From: Owenia fusiformis
Lineage: Eukaryota > Annelida > Polychaeta > Sabellida > Oweniidae
DNA length: 64,000 bases
NCBI GenBank assembly: GCA_903813345.2
Contig: CAIIXF020000009.1
Location: forward strand, 33,452,740-33,516,739
Direction of reading: 5' to 3'
Shown: positions 61,011 through 64,000 of the stretch, one piece after another
How positions within the stretch are numbered: the stretch's first letter is position 1
How the letters are laid out: every line of letters begins with the position of its first letter
Notes under the pieces: generated by a model
Database searches by the model: none
Seen by the model: the letters and a program-made list of their open reading frames with translations, nothing else
What the model was told of the DNA's origin: nothing
Translations under genes and position numbers: made by a program

Positions 61011-64000
61011 ATATTAAATACTACAACTTAATTAGATAGTGGATTCCTCTTATCTGTAGTGCAACCAACATGCAACTAAAGCTATTGGAATAGACATTCT
61101 GATCTAGAAATTACATTTACCATCGTATAATAGATTCATTGGAATACCATGTAACAGTATTGGAATCCATAAAAGTAATTCAGTAGTACAAACTGTACAA
61201 TTAGACTAAAGATGAGCTATATCTAGAACGTTTCATCTGCCGCTGAGTACCATTGGGAATCCAAAAGTGCTTCTGTAGCATAATTTCCCATAGCTAGATT
61301 GACAGTGTAAAAATGTGTGAAAAATGACTAAAATAGTATAATTGTATATTCAACCCGACCTTTGATCCATGTTATGAAATAATTTTTGTGTTATCCTCAT
61401 GTGCAGAAACACTATTTGCATACTTTAAGTGATTAACTCTTTCCATTAATCCCCATTTATATGCATAATATACAATTAATCAAGCCGTATATAAAGGATG
61501 ATCACCAATACCTAATGTATGTTTTCACTTCTTATGTTCACCCATGTCATTATTAAGCATTTGTTTTCTCCATAATGGATTCTTCTGACATCATTAAAAC
61601 ATTTGTCTTACTTGATAGACTTTTATAGAATTGTCGTAGGAGGATTTTATGTATATTGGATCTAGTTTGTTTAAGGAAGACGTATAAATGATCTGATATC
61701 CACGTCAATTTTGATTTATTATTGAGATCAAGTCTATGTCATGAATTTATTCTTTAGTTTATGGAGGAAAACGTAGGCACGGTTCAGTGAGATATTGTCA
61801 AGAGTTAAAGATTCATTGTACCTCGTTTTCAGTTGAACTCCCCATGCTTTTAACATTCTAGAGTTTGATGCAAATGGGCTTGCAACTGTTTCCTAACCGA
61901 TAAATGCATTGGTGCAAGCCATTCATAATTACTTAGGACCATTTTAACAAAAAACTAAAAAAAGTTTTATGTAGCACAAGTAACAACGAGACTGGTCTGA
62001 CAATTGGTAATGATATACCTGTTTAGATGGTCACGTTGACCATGACATTGGCCACTGGGACAATAATATATTAATTCCTATTCAATGTATTTACATTAAA
62101 CTTGAAAATCCGGATGTGGTCAAATTAATTATTGACCATTAATATCTAATTTATGACTAGAAAGTCAAATAGAATCGTAAACACTCAGTAAAAGTGGAAC
62201 TTTTCACTGAGTCATTACCTATATACATAATGTGTTCTAGTATTGTTATTCGCACACATGTTGGTCATGTATACTTTAAATGTTTATCTGAATAAATGTG
62301 TATTTGACCATGTCCATGGGTTATTTTTATAAAACCAATAATTTCTTGTGTTTGAATGACTTACTTGAAAGTATATACTTGTTTGTACGAGTGTGTATTT
62401 CTGTTGAATCTTGACTGAGAAAAAAAAGACATTTTCTTTTCCTGTTCAAAGGCAAAATGATAACTGGCTTATGATTAACTATGCTATATCAGCATCAGAT
62501 GTATTGGTACTGGTACCATTTTCGATATGGCAACTTTATTTGAATAAGATTATAATTACAAGAGAGTATTCGTAAAGTAGTTCTGTCGTTTTATTTTAAA
62601 CACGGGATGTTTCTGTCTGGACTTTGTCGCTTCTCGAAGGCAAATTACTTCTTATGTTATACTCCCTTACGTTTAATATAAAACAAAGCGCGGTAAGAAA
62701 TCAGCGAATAAATACTAGAGTTCCAAGGTTAGAAAAATATAATTGCAAAATGTTTTTTGTGATACGAAATAATGCTTGTCCCATTCATTTTTTTATTTCA
62801 AATAAGCTTCTTGTGTTTCAATGAATCTTCGTGTTAGGGATGCAATGTAGGCCATAACTGTTCCGTAATGTGATATCTTAACAACAACAGATATTGTTAA
62901 ACCTGTTGATAATTTTCTCACAATCGGAAACAATTTTCTGAAAAGTTCGCCAAATGCAAGCAGAGTTCTGAGAATCTTATCAAAACAACATTTAAACAAT
63001 ATATGTCTCTTTGATTAGCATGCATATATTTCTAATTTAGTTTATGCTATAAGGACAATTGTATGAGAACGGATAAAGATTCCACCTCAAGCTGTGTATC
63101 GTAAGTTAATTACATTGTTATGTTTTGTCATTATTGTTTTCTGAATCGATCCTGTAATATAGGTTTATATATTGGGGTTAGCGTGATAAAAGGTTGAGAT
63201 TTCAGGTACAAAATTTGTAAGTTCAAAATAATCCACCACGTGTAATAAACACAAATGCTAGATTCCACCTAATGTTCAATGAACTTGCGATTTTATGTTA
63301 TGATATTGAATATGGTTGAGGGTGAGGATGTCTGGATTTGAATGAGTGGCAATGTTTCATAGTTTCATATAAGTTTCATATAAGGGCTTTGTTTATTTTA
63401 TGCCTGGTTATGCTTGTAAATGTTTCCTTTTCCTGTTGTTTTTTGTAGACGTCCCTTTTTGCACTTGAAGTATGACGTGGGAAAGGTTGTTGAATTTCTT
63501 TGATTTTTCATGCCCACATCTCTTTATGTGGGCATGAAAAACAATGCCAAAGCAATCAGTAAAAATAGCTTAAAAGATAACAAAGTTCAATAGGTAATCA
63601 AAATGATCATTGTACACTGGAATGGTCTACCAATGGATGTACTGCGTCCTCATCTCATTTTCACTGCTCCATCTGTAATACATGTGTACATCGTTTAGTG
63701 GTTTTGCCTTTTCGTCTGGTAGGTTGATAAGACGTGGTTTAGGGTTGTTCTTGCCTTCTGTGGTTTCTCATTGATTGTGAAGTGAAGTGAGTGGTTGATC
63801 TAGCCAACAGTATGCTTTACAGATTTGACTTTAATGAACAATTGTGTCATATACCCCCCTCCCCTCAAATAACCTCATGGGAAGGGGGAGGGAGAGAGAC
63901 TAGATGCAAAAACGCACTCACTGTCTTGAATTATGGGTGTTCTGTCTATCTTTACCGATCACCTTCATTCACAAGTTTTCAGTTGCTCCAACTTACATCC
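61011..64000. other. Gene-poor end of window
   Basis: No supported gene on either strand. The only distinct structure is the hairpin at 63504-63541. Confidence 0.4.
63504..63541. repeat. Perfect 16-bp hairpin
   Basis: TTTTTCATGCCCACAT is followed by the loop CTCTTT and then ATGTGGGCATGAAAAA, a perfect 16-bp stem with a 6-base loop. The stem is short for a microRNA precursor. It could be a small palindromic repeat. Confidence 0.8.

Overview
This is nuclear DNA from an animal. It is AT-rich, its genes are split into many short exons with canonical GT/AG introns, and it carries minisatellites and several families of short inverted-repeat transposons. TBC1D16 is clearly metazoan. The GH18 chitinase, the lectin-like receptor genes and the style of the repeats suggest a lophotrochozoan, most likely a bivalve mollusc, but the species call is inference.

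Layout. Positions 1-4158 hold a large palindromic repeat running into three head-to-tail copies of a 916-bp unit. Positions 4163-16729 hold three minus-strand genes for cell-surface proteins. Gene A (partial) and gene B share a signal peptide, a SUEL/rhamnose-binding-lectin-like module, a CUB-like module and a Ser/Thr-rich stalk. Gene B continues into a transmembrane helix and a tail with nine tyrosines. Gene C keeps only the stalk, helix and a tyrosine-rich tail, but has the same intron phases. Between and inside these genes lie several non-autonomous DNA transposons, some with intact target-site duplications. Positions 22082-32854 hold a complete ten-exon TBC1D16 (Rab GTPase-activating protein) on the plus strand. 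Its sixth intron contains a 64-bp minisatellite built from the end of exon 6 plus its splice donor. Positions 36470-41053 hold a complete eight-exon GH18 chitinase on the plus strand, with an intact catalytic motif and a hydrophobic C-terminal tail instead of a chitin-binding domain. From 41054 to 64000 I find no convincing gene, only repeats, a decayed mariner-type transposon with very long terminal inverted repeats, one possible small secreted peptide and a perfect hairpin.

How the genes relate. Genes A, B and C look like a local tandem family of lectin/mucin receptors that may signal through phosphotyrosine. They are the best candidate here for an undescribed system, plausibly in immunity or cell recognition. 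TBC1D16 (endosomal trafficking) and the chitinase appear to be unrelated neighbours. All exon boundaries come from splice-site consensus, reading-frame phase and similarity to known or paralogous proteins read by eye. No alignment or search was run.
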